DNA of 64,000 nucleotides, taken from positions 2,446,001 through 2,510,000 of the forward strand of contig NZ_CP032405.1 in the NCBI RefSeq assembly GCF_016806065.1. The letters are read 5' to 3'. The notes under the pieces were generated by a model. That model had not been told where the DNA came from. It made no database searches and worked only from the letters and a program-made list of their open reading frames with translations. Made by a program: the position numbers and the translations under genes. The DNA comes from Rhizobium rosettiformans (GTDB taxonomy: Bacteria > Pseudomonadota > Alphaproteobacteria > Rhizobiales > Rhizobiaceae). This document shows positions 44,286-53,268 of the stretch, piece after piece (the first letter of the stretch is position 1; the number at the start of each line of letters is the position of its first letter).

Positions 44286-45274
44286 CCCTCCGTGCCACGC
44301 GGTGCTGCCGCCCGCATCAGCCGGTCATTGATCGCCTCGCCCAAACCCTCGTCGGGGATTTGCATGACGGCAATACCCGCAGCCCCGCTCGCATCCGCGC
44401 GCTTCAGATAGTCGAAGAGATTGCTGGCCGCCTCGGTAAGGTCTGCCGTCGGGCTCAGGTTGAAAACCGCATGCGCGGCCGCCGCGCCGGATATGTCGCC
44501 GGGACCAAAGGCGATCAAGGCTTCCCTATGGGACACCTCTGTCGCATTCAGCCGCACGGCAGCATTGGGTGCATAATGCGAAGCGAGCATGCCCGGCGCC
44601 TCGATCGCTGCCGTTCCCGTAGCCTTGGGACGAACGACCTGCTTGCCGGTGACGGACTCGATCGCTTCGACGGCGATGCCGCCCGGTCGGAGCAATCGGA
44701 TCTCGCTGTCCTCCACCTTCACGATCGTCGATTCCACGCCGACAGGGCAGGGGCCGCCATCGACGATCACCTCGATCTTCTGGCCGAGATCGGCGTCCAC
44801 ATGCTCTGCTGTCGTCGGGCTGATCCGCCCGGAGGAATTGGCGCTCGGAGCCGCAAGCGGTCGGCCGAGACTGCGGATGAGCTCTGCCGTAAATCCGACC
44901 GGGACGCGTATGCCGACCGTGTCGAGCCCGGCGGTCGCAAGCGGATGAATGCCGGAATGTTCGTTAAGCGGCAGAACCAGCGTCAAAGGCCCTGGCCAGA
45001 AGGCCTCGGCCAGCTTGCGCGAGATCGGGTCGAACACGGCGTAGCGTTCCGCCATGGCGAGATCCGCCATGTGGCAGATCAGCGGATTGAAGCGCGGCCG
45101 CCCCTTGGTCTCGTAAATGGACGTAATGGCAGTCGGATGGGTTGCGTCGGCTGCAAGCCCGTAGACGGTCTCGGTGGGGATCGCCACCGGAAGATGCCGC
45201 AGAAGCACCTCGGTCGCTGCCGAAATTGCCTCCGCCTTGTCCGTGTCGTGAGCGATCGGGATGATCCGCGCCAT
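44282..45274 (-). CDS. tsaC: Threonylcarbamoyl-AMP synthase (Sua5-type)
   Basis: The enzyme makes threonylcarbamoyl-AMP for the t6A37 modification of tRNAs decoding ANN codons. The 330-residue protein has the YrdC domain (AIPTETVYGLAADA, then KGRPRFNPLICH, then SANSSGRISPTTAEHV) and a C-terminal Sua5 extension (about 225-330), so it is the long Sua5 form rather than short TsaC. ATG 45274 has GGAAGG upstream. It is coupled to the FAD oxidase gene by a 4-bp overlap. Confidence 0.93.
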   Translation of the reverse strand: MARIIPIAHDTDKAEAISAATEVLLRHLPVAIPTETVYGLAADATHPTAITSIYETKGRPRFNPLICHMADLAMAERYAVFDPISRKLAEAFWPGPLTLVLPLNEHSGIHPLATAGLDTVGIRVPVGFTAELIRSLGRPLAAPSANSSGRISPTTAEHVDADLGQKIEVIVDGGPCPVGVESTIVKVEDSEIRLLRPGGIAVEAIESVTGKQVVRPKATGTAAIEAPGMLASHYAPNAAVRLNATEVSHREALIAFGPGDISGAAAAHAVFNLSPTADLTEAASNLFDYLKRADASGAAGIAVMQIPDEGLGEAINDRLMRAAAPRGTEG

Positions 45275-45491
45275 TTTCGAGAGCCTTCCAGTCTGCCTGC
45301 GATCGTCCTTATCGCGTGCGGAACGAGGCGGCAAACCTCTTTTTCAGCGCAGCCAGGGGCAGTTTCCACCCTAATTTTTAAAGGGGGAGGCGAAATCGTT
45401 CGAATTTTAACTACCGACGTAACTGAAAGAAAGAATTGTTCGCCTATGGTCCAGATAAGAGACGGAAAGCCTCACTCGGGGAAATGGACAG

Positions 45492-46571
45492 ATGCAGCAA
45501 GTCAAGAATCCGGCCGCCAGCATTGCGCTTCGTGTCGCGACCGCCATGCATCAGATGGGCATCGACGGTCTGCCGCGCAATTACGAGCTGGTCTATGAGG
45601 CCTATTCAGGCAGCAATCCCGAACTGGTGCGTGAGTTCATCGCGCTCGGCAAGGTGAAGACCCAGGAAGCCCTCGACGAACTCGGCCGTAAATATCTGCC
45701 GCATCACCATGAAGACGGGCTTCTGAGCCGCCAGAATGGCCAGGTTCGCGCCGAGATGAGCAATTTCATCAGCCTGCTGAACGAAGAGAAGATTTCGCTC
45801 ACCGATTACGGCCGCGTCATCGGCCATGCCTCCAAGACCATCCTGACTGAAGCCGATCTCGAAGGCACGCCGCTCGGCCAGTCGATCAAGATGCTGAAGG
45901 CCGCGACCGAAAAGCGCGCCCACCAGAACAGCAATGTCGTGCGCGCGGTGGTCGACAAGACGGCATCGCTCGCCGACCTCCAGCGCGAGGCCGAAGAGGC
46001 CGAAGCCGCGAAGTTCGTCGATCCGGTTACCCGCCTTGCCTCCCGCCGCGCCTTCAACAAGGCCGTTGCCAAGATCTACGTCAACCCGGAAATGCCGGTG
46101 CTCTGCGGCGTCGCGATCGGCGAGATCGACGACTATGCCCGAATCCAGGAGCAGATGGGCCCGGCGGTCGCCGAGCGGTTCCTGATGCAGGTCGCCAAGG
46201 TGCTGGAAGCCGTCTCCGGCGGTGGCGATCTCGCCTGCCGCTTCGATGCAGGCCGCTTTGGTCTGCTGCTCTACACGTCCGACCAGGAAGAGATCAGCCG
46301 CGTCGTCGAACTCGTCCGCGCCAAGCTCAAGGCCACCAATTTCGTCGGCTCGTCGACGGGTGCGCGCATGGGCCAACTCGGCATGTCCTTTGGCATCTGC
46401 TATTCCGAACAGGCCCCGAACGCCTTCGACTTCACCAACTTCGCCGAAAAGGCGCTCGCCACATCCAAGGCAGCCGGCGGCGATACCGTGACGATCTACG
46501 GTGCAAGCGATTATGTCTCGAAGGATTGGCTGCTCTACAAGAAGAAGCCGGTCGGCGGTTTCGGCGCCTGA
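45492..46571 (+). CDS. GGDEF-domain protein with degenerate active site
   Basis: The 359-residue protein has a helical N-terminal domain (about 1-165, LRVATAMHQMGIDGLPRNYE) and a GGDEF-fold domain (about 176-345, starting VDPVTRLASRRAFNKA). The catalytic signature is DAGRF (residues 252-256) in place of GGDEF. The metal-binding Glu and substrate Gly-Gly are thus lost, and it cannot be a normal diguanylate cyclase. It may act as a regulatory or nucleotide-binding scaffold. GGGGA precedes the ATG. It converges on the DUF6656-like gene. Confidence 0.88.
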   Translation: MQQVKNPAASIALRVATAMHQMGIDGLPRNYELVYEAYSGSNPELVREFIALGKVKTQEALDELGRKYLPHHHEDGLLSRQNGQVRAEMSNFISLLNEEKISLTDYGRVIGHASKTILTEADLEGTPLGQSIKMLKAATEKRAHQNSNVVRAVVDKTASLADLQREAEEAEAAKFVDPVTRLASRRAFNKAVAKIYVNPEMPVLCGVAIGEIDDYARIQEQMGPAVAERFLMQVAKVLEAVSGGGDLACRFDAGRFGLLLYTSDQEEISRVVELVRAKLKATNFVGSSTGARMGQLGMSFGICYSEQAPNAFDFTNFAEKALATSKAAGGDTVTIYGASDYVSKDWLLYKKKPVGGFGA

Positions 46572-46587
46572 GCGTCGAAGTCCACTT

Positions 46588-47193
46588 TCAAAGTTTTGCG
46601 ATGATCTTCCTGAGCTCGGCGTCTCGTGCGCCGAGCATCAGCACGTTTCGCAGCGCCTCTTTCGGATCCACGGTCTGGAACAGCAGCCCGTTGTCGCGGA
46701 CTGAACGGTCGATGGTCATCGACTTGGCCTCTGCTTCCGGCTTGATCGCCACGGCGAAATACATTCGTCCGTAATTCTGCTTGATCTGCTCGAAGAACAC
46801 CTCTTCGCCACCGAGTTCGGCAAAGAAGTTGGCGATGTAGAAGGCCCATTTGACATCGGCATACTGCGCGAAGTTCGTGCGCGCCGCCGTCACGTGACAG
46901 TAGCCCAGATGCGGGCTGTTGTTTAGCGTGCGGTGGAAAATGACCTTGGGAAACTTGATCGAGCGATGGAAGGCGTTGATCCGCTCATGCGTCGTCTCGG
47001 CGGCCCGCTCGAGCCGGCGCCCGGTACGCGCAGCCACTTCCTCGTAGGTCAGATACCGGCGTTCGTCCGGCAGCCAATCCTCGCGGCTGCGCGAAATCCG
47101 TCCGGTTCGAAGGAATTCGGTATGGACGGCCTTGGATGGCGACGGCGGCTTCGTTTCCGCTTTCGGAGCCGCGTAGTATCTGAGTTTCTGCAT
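46588..47193 (-). CDS. Hypothetical protein, probably DUF6656-like
   Basis: The protein of about 201 residues contains VHTEFLRTGRISRSREDW, then RYLTYEEVAARTGRRLERAA, and VIFHRTLNNSPHLGYCHVTA. It ends in VLMLGARDAELRKIIAKL. It looks soluble, with no signal peptide. The pattern resembles a rhizobial family I know as DUF6656; its function is unknown. The start is uncertain: ATG 47193 (MQKLRYYAAPK) fits the conserved part, but the frame stays open upstream to 47391 with further ATGs, and none has a clear ribosome-binding site. Confidence 0.65.
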   Translation of the reverse strand: MQKLRYYAAPKAETKPPSPSKAVHTEFLRTGRISRSREDWLPDERRYLTYEEVAARTGRRLERAAETTHERINAFHRSIKFPKVIFHRTLNNSPHLGYCHVTAARTNFAQYADVKWAFYIANFFAELGGEEVFFEQIKQNYGRMYFAVAIKPEAEAKSMTIDRSVRDNGLLFQTVDPKEALRNVLMLGARDAELRKIIAKL

Positions 47194-47504
47194 CTTGACG
47201 CTCTGACGGTACCCGGACTGATTGCTTGAGCTTAACGCAGCATGGTTAATCATGATTTGATGGTATTCTACATCGGCGAGATTTCGCGAGGCTTGCCGCA
47301 GTGCAATTCCGGAGAATGGCCTTGAATCGCCCGTTTGCGCCATGATTTCAGCGGCCGGAAAGATGCCGCCGCCACACCCTTCGGAAAACAATGGGAAATT
47401 CCCGAAATCTCTCCCCTAGATCGCCATCTGTGCGATGTCGCAAACGATTTGGGCCGTGTCGTTCCGCAATGCAGCGCAGCCCTGCGCCCTGTGATTAGAT
47501 GCAG

Positions 47505-47690
47505 GCAAGCTCGAGGTGCTGCCCTGCTAGGGAGGGTGGGAAATCGGGAAGCCGGTCAAAATCCGGCGCTGCCCCCGCAACGGTGGTGGAGAATGCGTTT
47601 TGGCACAAGGCCACTGGGGGCAACCCTGGGAAGGCGCCGACGCGGTCCGCAAATGGACCACTCCTGAGCCCGGAAACCAGCCTCGGCAGA
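47505..47690 (+). ncRNA. Cobalamin (AdoCbl) riboswitch
   Basis: The classical B12-element blocks appear in order. GAGGTGCTGCC comes near the 5' end. Next is GGGAA, then GGTCAAAATCC closed by GCCGG/CCGGC, and the highly conserved B12 box GCTGCCCCCGCAACGG at 47568-47583. Then come CACTGG...CCTGGGAAGGCG and GAGCCCGGAAACCAGCCT at 47665-47682. The aptamer points toward the gbcA-like gene 109 bp downstream. Behind it are two small hairpins (47703-47719 and 47738-47754) that could form the expression platform. No other gene lies between, so GbcAB expression should respond to cobalamin. Confidence 0.92.
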
Positions 47691-47798
47691 CGGACATTTG
47701 AGGTTGCGGAGGGCGACCGGAGATAGCCATGCACACCGCCTTCTTAAGGCGGGCGCTGTGCTCTCTTCTCCCCCGAATTTTTGAAACACGAGGACGAC

Positions 47799-49043
47799 AT
47801 GGACCTGCAGGCCAACGTGCTGCGCCAGCTGAAGAACCGCCGCGAGGGTTTCTCCCTTGAGCAACCATTCTACATCGACCAGGACTATTTCAAGCTCGAC
47901 ATGGAGATGATCTGGTATCGCGACTGGCTGTTCATCGGCCATGACTGCGAGATCCCGCGCGCCGGCAACTATTTCACCGCCCAGATCGGCGACTATCCCG
48001 TCGTCATCGTGCGCGGCAAGGATCAGGTCATCCGGGCCTTCCACAACACCTGTCGCCACCGCGGCCACCGCGTCTGCACCAAGGACAAGGGCGCTGCGGC
48101 GAAGCTCGTCTGCCCTTATCACAACTGGACCTATGACCTTGACGGTTCGCTGGTCTTCGCCCGCCAGATGGGCGAGACTTTCGACAAGGCCGAATTCGGC
48201 CTGAAGACCTTGCATTGCGAAAGCGTCGGCGGCTACATCTTCGTCTGCCTCGCCAATGAGCCTGCCGATTTCGCGCCCGTCCGCGCTTCCATCGAGCCTT
48301 ATCTCCGACCGCATCGCCTCTGGGAAGCCAAGGTCGCCCACAAGAACACGATCATCGAAAAGGGCAACTGGAAGCTCGTCTGGGAAAACAACCGCGAATG
48401 CTACCACTGCGCCGGCAACCATCCGGAGCTCTGCCGTACCTATCCGGAAGCCCCGACTGCAACCGGCGTCCAGGGTGCAGGCGATGATCCGTTCATTTCC
48501 GAGCACTGGGCGCGCTGCGAAGCCGCAGGCCTGCCGTCCACGTTCAACATGGACCCGTCGGGCCAGTTCCGCACCGCCCGCATGCCGCTGATAGAGGATG
48601 CCGAGAGCTACACCATGTCCGGCAAGCGCGCCGTGAAGAAGCCGCTCTCCGCCGATGTGCCGATCAGCCATATCGGCACCATGCTGCTCTTCCACTATCC
48701 GACGACCTGGAACCACATTCTCGGCGACCACGCGATCTCCTTCCGCGTCCTGCCGATCTCGGCGGAGGAAACCGCCGTCACCACCACCTGGCTGGTCAAC
48801 AAGGATGCGGTCGAAGGCGTCGATTACGACTTGGAAGAGCTGACCCATGTCTGGAACATGACCAACGACCAGGACCGCTCGATCGTTGAAGAGAACGCCT
48901 TTGGTATCCGCTCGCCGGCCTATGAGCCCGGTCCCTATTCCGTCGATCACGAAGGTGGCGTCATGCAGTTCGTCGAATGGTATTCCAACTTCATGATGGG
49001 CCGCCTGCAGGGCGACAAGGCCCGCCTGTCCGTGGTGGCGTGA
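47799..49043 (+). CDS. gbcA: Rieske oxygenase, glycine betaine demethylase-like (GbcA-like)
   Basis: The 414-residue terminal oxygenase has a Rieske [2Fe-2S] site, C85-R-H87 and C105-x-x-H108. The mononuclear iron site holds H203-x4-H208 (NRECYHCAGNHPEL). The middle and C-terminal regions (NRECYHC..., TNDQDRSIVEEN, YEPGPYS) match GbcA, which demethylates glycine betaine to dimethylglycine plus formaldehyde. Stachydrine- and carnitine-type Rieske demethylases are close relatives and cannot be excluded. ATG 47799 has GAGG five bases upstream. It is the first gene behind the cobalamin riboswitch and is followed 1 bp later by its reductase. Confidence 0.88.
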   Translation: MDLQANVLRQLKNRREGFSLEQPFYIDQDYFKLDMEMIWYRDWLFIGHDCEIPRAGNYFTAQIGDYPVVIVRGKDQVIRAFHNTCRHRGHRVCTKDKGAAAKLVCPYHNWTYDLDGSLVFARQMGETFDKAEFGLKTLHCESVGGYIFVCLANEPADFAPVRASIEPYLRPHRLWEAKVAHKNTIIEKGNWKLVWENNRECYHCAGNHPELCRTYPEAPTATGVQGAGDDPFISEHWARCEAAGLPSTFNMDPSGQFRTARMPLIEDAESYTMSGKRAVKKPLSADVPISHIGTMLLFHYPTTWNHILGDHAISFRVLPISAEETAVTTTWLVNKDAVEGVDYDLEELTHVWNMTNDQDRSIVEENAFGIRSPAYEPGPYSVDHEGGVMQFVEWYSNFMMGRLQGDKARLSVVA

Positions 49044-49044
49044 G

Positions 49045-50130
49045 ATGAACATCGCCGTCACCCAGTATCGCCATGTCGATGAGATGCGCCCCTGGTCCGA
49101 CCGAGAGCATCTCTTGGAATGCGTCGCCGTCACGCCGGAAGCTGCCGACGTGATGACCTTCACCTTCAAGCCGAACAAGCCGGGCCTCTGGTTCCGTTAT
49201 CTGCCCGGCCAGTTCGTGACGCTCGAGATCCCCGTCGGGCCAGAGCCGGTCATGCGCACCTACACGCTCTCCTCCAGCCCCTCGCGTCCCTATACTGTGG
49301 CCGTGACTGTCAAGGCGCAGAAGGAGAGCATCGGCACCCGCTGGATGCTCGACAATCTGAAGCCCGGCATGGCGCTGAAGGCCTTCGGCCCGCTCGGCGA
49401 CTTCTCCTATGCCAAGTATCCGGGCAAAAAGTATCTGTTCATTTCGGCCGGCTCCGGCATCACGCCGATGATGTCGATGACCCGTGATCTGAGCGACCGT
49501 GCGCCCGACAGCGACATCACCTTCCTCAACTGTGCTCGTTCGCCCGACGATATCATCTTCCGCTGGGAGCTGGAGGCCAAGGCACGTGATATGCCGAACT
49601 TCCAGCTCGGCTTCATCATTGAGCAACTGGGGCGCGGCCAGCTCTGGTCTGGCCTGAAGGGCCGCATCGACAAGGCGAAGATCGCGCTACTCGCCCCAGA
49701 TTTCCTCGAGCGTACCGTCTTCTGCTGCGGTCCGGCCCCCTTCATGGCGACCGTGCGCGAGGCGCTGGAAGGGGCAGGCTTCGACATGAAGCAGTATCAT
49801 GAGGAGGCCTTCCAGCCGGTCAAGTCCGAGCCCTTGGTCGTGGTCGCTGACCATGCCGATGGCGAGCAGGCCACCAAGGTCACCTTCGCCATGTCGGGCA
49901 AGGACGGCCTCTGCGCTCCCGGTCATACGGTTCTGCAGGCGGCCCGCGCCGCCGGTGTCCGCATCGGCGCTGCCTGCGAATCTGGCCTTTGCGGCACCTG
50001 CAAGGTCATGAAGCTCTCGGGCGAAGTCGAGATGGACCACAATGGCGGCATCCTCGATGACGAGATCGACGAGGGCTACATCCTCGCCTGCTGTTCGCGG
50101 CCGAAGGGCGATATTGAGATCGAAGCCTAA
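49045..50130 (+). CDS. gbcB: Ferredoxin-NAD(P) reductase partner of the Rieske oxygenase (GbcB-like)
   Basis: The 361-residue electron-transfer subunit has a flavin domain (RTYTLSS, residues 71-77) and an NAD(P)H domain (LFISAGSGITPMMSM; FCCGPAPFM). A C-terminal plant-type [2Fe-2S] ferredoxin carries C311-x4-C316-x2-C319 and a final cysteine at 349/350. It passes electrons from NAD(P)H to the oxygenase. The gene starts 1 bp after the gbcA-like stop, so the two are expressed together under the riboswitch. The order and fusion type match GbcB. Confidence 0.9.
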   Translation: MNIAVTQYRHVDEMRPWSDREHLLECVAVTPEAADVMTFTFKPNKPGLWFRYLPGQFVTLEIPVGPEPVMRTYTLSSSPSRPYTVAVTVKAQKESIGTRWMLDNLKPGMALKAFGPLGDFSYAKYPGKKYLFISAGSGITPMMSMTRDLSDRAPDSDITFLNCARSPDDIIFRWELEAKARDMPNFQLGFIIEQLGRGQLWSGLKGRIDKAKIALLAPDFLERTVFCCGPAPFMATVREALEGAGFDMKQYHEEAFQPVKSEPLVVVADHADGEQATKVTFAMSGKDGLCAPGHTVLQAARAAGVRIGAACESGLCGTCKVMKLSGEVEMDHNGGILDDEIDEGYILACCSRPKGDIEIEA

Positions 50131-50355
50131 GCGTCGGACAAGACATCAATTGACCGTGAAGCGAGGGCGGGTCCGGAGTGGGCTCGCCCTCCTGCCTTTC
50201 TGCGGGGTCTCGCCATCCCTTAACCCCTTGCAGCGCAGGCCCTTGCGGTTTAGCATCCTCTGATGGAGGCTTGCGATCGCCACATGCGATCGGATCTGGC
50301 CTCGGCCATGAAGGCCGGCTGGTCGACGGTGTCTCCGGGTCAAGGGGGATCACGC

Positions 50356-50775
50356 ATGAAGCTTGTCTCTGCTTTCGCCGTCGCATGCCTGGCTTTGGCC
50401 GGGGTCATGACATCCGGGACCGACGTCCGCGCCGGCGGCATCGAAGTCCGCATCTATCAAAGCCATACCAGCTACCGTCACTACGAGCGCGTGACAGTCT
50501 ACTCGCGCCACCACGTCTATCGTGGCCATGGGCACCGGCTGCATCGGCCGGGCTATGTCTATCGCAACGGGCTCTGGTTCTCGCCGCGCTCTATGCGAGC
50601 CGGCGTGATTGTCGACAGGCCGGTGCCGCGCCGCCACGTCGTGCAATATAGTGCGGGCATCAACCCGAAGCACTACAGCTGGTGCGCCGAACGCTACCGC
50701 TCCTATCACTGGCGCAGCAACAGCTTCCAGCCGTATCACGGGCCGCGCCGGACCTGCCTGTCACCCTATTACTGA
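50356..50775 (+). CDS. BA14K family secreted protein (copy 1)
   Basis: The 139-residue protein has a signal peptide of about 24 residues. A His/Arg/Tyr-rich middle is followed by the C-terminal BA14K block HYSWCAERYRSYHWRS, then SFQPYHGPRRTCLSPYY. BA14K proteins are known as lectin-like immunoreactive envelope proteins in Brucella and relatives. GGGGG precedes ATG 50356. A paralogue follows 207 bp downstream with nearly the same C-terminus. Confidence 0.83.
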   Translation: MKLVSAFAVACLALAGVMTSGTDVRAGGIEVRIYQSHTSYRHYERVTVYSRHHVYRGHGHRLHRPGYVYRNGLWFSPRSMRAGVIVDRPVPRRHVVQYSAGINPKHYSWCAERYRSYHWRSNSFQPYHGPRRTCLSPYY

Positions 50776-50982
50776 GCCGTTCGGGAACAATTGGCCTCTC
50801 CCTCCGTTGACGGGCACTTGTGCGCGAGAACGGTCGCTGGACCGTTGCGCGCGGAACGCGAAGCATGAACACGGTGTTAATCCTGAGTTCAGGCTCGCCT
50901 CACTAACTTATGTCTCAAGGTCGAGGACCGGGCGTAACCGTCCGTTTCGGTCGACCCTGATAAACATGCAGGGAGAAGCATC

Positions 50983-51465
50983 ATGAAGACTGCATTGAAG
51001 ACGACCGCCGTGGCAGCACTCGCGTCCATCATGGCAATTACAGGCATGATCCCGGCCCAGGCCCAGGTCATCCGCCCGGTCGCGTCGATCGCGTCCACCA
51101 CAGATGCCACCAATGTTCAGTACCGAGATCGCTACGATCGTCGTTATGACCGCCGTGTCGACCGTCGCATCGATCGCTACGAGCGCGCCCGCTACTACAA
51201 TGGCCATCGTGGCTATCGTGAGCGCCGCGCCGGCTACCGTTACCACAACGGTTACTGGTATCCGCTCGCAGCCTTTGCGGCCGGTGCGATCATCGGCGGC
51301 GCGATTGCCCAGCCGCGTCCGGCCCCCGTCGCGCCACGCGCAGCCGGTCTCAACCCGCGCCACTACGACTGGTGCAATGCCCGCTACCGCTCCTACGATA
51401 GCCGCTCGAACACCTTCCAGCCGTATAACGGCCCCCGTCAGCAGTGCCTGTCGCCCTATTATTGA
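50983..51465 (+). CDS. BA14K family secreted protein (copy 2)
   Basis: The 160-residue protein has a signal peptide (about 27 residues, ending IPAQAQ). A striking Arg/Asp/Tyr-rich segment follows (about 48-90, [20 protein letters not shown]). A glycine/alanine hydrophobic stretch ([15 protein letters not shown]) leads to the C-terminal BA14K block [16 protein letters not shown], then [25 protein letters not shown] precedes the ATG. The tandem copy upstream shares the last ~35 residues. Terminators follow directly. Confidence 0.87.
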   Translation: MKTALKTTAVAALASIMAITGMIPAQAQVIRPVASIASTTDATNVQYRDRYDRRYDRRVDRRIDRYERARYYNGHRGYRERRAGYRYHNGYWYPLAAFAAGAIIGGAIAQPRPAPVAPRAAGLNPRHYDWCNARYRSYDSRSNTFQPYNGPRQQCLSPYY

Positions 51466-51482
51466 TCGACAGGGCCCACTGC

Positions 51483-51505
51483 TCCGGCTCCCACAAGGAG
51501 CCGGA
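51483..51505 (+). terminator. Hairpin after the second BA14K gene
   Basis: TCCGGCTCC-CACAA-GGAGCCGGA forms a perfect 9-bp stem 17 bp after the stop. No strong T run follows; a second, canonical terminator lies just beyond. Confidence 0.65.
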
Positions 51506-51518
51506 AAGGGTTAACATC

Positions 51519-51553
51519 AAGCCGCCCCGGTGCTCGCCGCGGGCGGCTTTTTT
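51519..51553 (+). terminator. Rho-independent terminator before minC
   Basis: AAGCCGCCC and GGGCGGCTT form a 9-bp stem ending in a run of six or more T. It insulates minCDE from the BA14K genes. Confidence 0.9.
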
Positions 51554-51594
51554 ACATTCCGATCCGTCTGTTTCCTAACGGCAAATTCGCCGCG

Positions 51595-51609
51595 TTAACC
51601 ATTTGTTAA
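51595..51609. promoter_or_regulatory. CtrA-type box upstream of minC
   Basis: TTAA-CCATTTG-TTAA is a full TTAA-N7-TTAA match, including the common TTAACCAT form. It lies 43 bp before the minC start. CtrA control of min genes has been reported in Sinorhizobium meliloti, which supports the call. Confidence 0.8.
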
Positions 51610-51652
51610 CCAAATCGGCCGTACTTCTTTCGTCAACGATTTGTTTACATAG

Positions 51653-52423
51653 ATGACCAAAGTGCTAACCGAACCTCGCTCCATCCGCATCAAGGGTAGA
51701 TCCTTCCTGGCCGTCGTACTGACGCCGGATCCGCCATTCGACGACTGGCTCGTCCGTCTCGATGATCTCGCGGCCCGCTCGGCCGGGTTCTTCCTCGGTC
51801 GCCCCGTCGTGCTCGACGTGTCCGACATCGAGATCGACCGTCCGCAATTGAAAGCACTGATCGCCGAACTCGCGGCGCGCAATGTCTCGATCATGGGCAT
51901 CGAAGGCGGCCGCCCCTCGCTGGTTGAGCCCGGCATGCCGCCGCAGCTCAAGGGCGGCAAGCCGGCCGCCGACTACGAGGTACCACGCAACGAGGCGGGC
52001 GAATCGGAGAAGGCCACCGGCACGGAAGAGGCCGCACGCGAGCATGCAGGGCAGGCAGCCCCCCAGGTCGTGGTGCAGCAGAGCCCGGTCTCGGCCCCGT
52101 CGATGATCGTGCGCGAAACCATCCGCTCTGGTCAGTCGGTCATCTATACCCAGGGCGATGTCACGGTCATCGGTTCGGTTCAGTCGGGTGCCGAAGTGAT
52201 CGCCGGTGGCTCCGTCCATATCTACGGTGCGCTGCGCGGCAGAGCGCTCGCCGGATGCGTTGGCAATGCCGACGCAAGGATCTTCTGTCGTAAGTTCGAA
52301 TCCGAGCTGGTTGCGATCGACGGCGTCTACGCGATGACCGACGATATGGATCCAGAATTGAAGGGGCATCCTGTCCAGCTTTGGCTGGAGGGGGATGCAA
52401 TCATGACAGAGAGAATGACGTGA
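51653..52423 (+). CDS. minC: Septum site-determining protein MinC
   Basis: MinC inhibits FtsZ assembly away from midcell. The 256-residue protein has the MinC_N domain (about 8-90, IRIKGRSFLAVVLTPDPPFD), an acidic/Ala-rich linker (about 95-150) and the C-terminal beta-helix dimerisation domain (RSGQSVIYTQGDVTVIGSV; AGGSVHIYGALRGRALAGC). It is the first gene of minCDE. A CtrA box lies just upstream, and the ribosome-binding site before ATG 51653 is weak. Confidence 0.96.
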   Translation: MTKVLTEPRSIRIKGRSFLAVVLTPDPPFDDWLVRLDDLAARSAGFFLGRPVVLDVSDIEIDRPQLKALIAELAARNVSIMGIEGGRPSLVEPGMPPQLKGGKPAADYEVPRNEAGESEKATGTEEAAREHAGQAAPQVVVQQSPVSAPSMIVRETIRSGQSVIYTQGDVTVIGSVQSGAEVIAGGSVHIYGALRGRALAGCVGNADARIFCRKFESELVAIDGVYAMTDDMDPELKGHPVQLWLEGDAIMTERMT

Positions 52424-52452
52424 ACTTGAGCGGGGATAGACAGGAGAACCAC

Positions 52453-53268
52453 ATGGGCAAGGTGATAGTCGTGACATCCGGCAAGGGCGGGGTCGGCAAG
52501 ACCACCTCGACGGCCGCTCTCGGTGCAGCGCTGGCACAGCGCAATGAAAAGGTCGTCGTCGTCGATTTCGACGTAGGCCTTCGCAATCTCGATCTGGTGA
52601 TGGGTGCCGAGCGCCGCGTCGTCTACGATCTCGTCAATGTGATCCAGGGCGACGCCAAGCTGCCCCAGGCTCTCATCCGCGACAAGCGGCTGGAAACGCT
52701 CTTCCTGCTGCCGGCCTCGCAGACCCGCGACAAGGACAACCTGACCGCCGAAGGCGTCGAGCAGGTCATCAACGAGCTGAAGAAGTATTTCGACTGGATC
52801 ATCTGCGACAGCCCGGCCGGCATCGAACGTGGTGCAACGCTTGCCATGCGCCATGCCGACATGGCCGTCGTCGTCACCAATCCGGAAGTCTCCTCGGTAC
52901 GCGACTCGGACCGCATCATCGGTCTGCTCGATTCCAAGACGCTGAAGGCCGAGCGCGGCGAGCGCATGGAGAAGCATCTTCTGCTGACGCGCTACGACGC
53001 CAATCGCGCCCAGCGCGGCGACATGCTGAAGGTCGATGACGTGCTCGAGATCCTGTCGATCCCGCTGCTCGGCATCATTCCGGAAAGCATGGACGTCCTG
53101 CGCGCTTCGAACATCGGCGCCCCGGTCACGCTTGCCGACGCCCGCAGCGCGCCGGCCATGGCCTATTTCGACGCTGCCCGTCGTCTGGCCGGCGAGAATG
53201 TTCCAATCACCATTCCTGGCGAGAAGCGCGGCTTCCTCGACAAGATCTTCGCGCGGAGGGCCGCATGA
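52453..53268 (+). CDS. minD: Septum site-determining ATPase MinD
   Basis: MinD is the membrane-cycling ATPase that carries MinC and is driven by MinE. The 271-residue ParA/MinD-family protein has the deviant Walker [19 protein letters not shown] with the signature lysine, then [17 protein letters not shown] and [11 protein letters not shown]. The C-terminal amphipathic membrane helix is [15 protein letters not shown] 52453, preceded by AGGAGAA, is the start. It overlaps minE by 4 bp. Confidence 0.98.
   Translation: MGKVIVVTSGKGGVGKTTSTAALGAALAQRNEKVVVVDFDVGLRNLDLVMGAERRVVYDLVNVIQGDAKLPQALIRDKRLETLFLLPASQTRDKDNLTAEGVEQVINELKKYFDWIICDSPAGIERGATLAMRHADMAVVVTNPEVSSVRDSDRIIGLLDSKTLKAERGERMEKHLLLTRYDANRAQRGDMLKVDDVLEILSIPLLGIIPESMDVLRASNIGAPVTLADARSAPAMAYFDAARRLAGENVPITIPGEKRGFLDKIFARRAA

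Noticed and set aside
47556..49178. 540-residue open frame opposite the riboswitch and gbcA region
   Set aside because: It crosses the riboswitch and the GbcA-like gene on the opposite strand and has no recognisable protein features.
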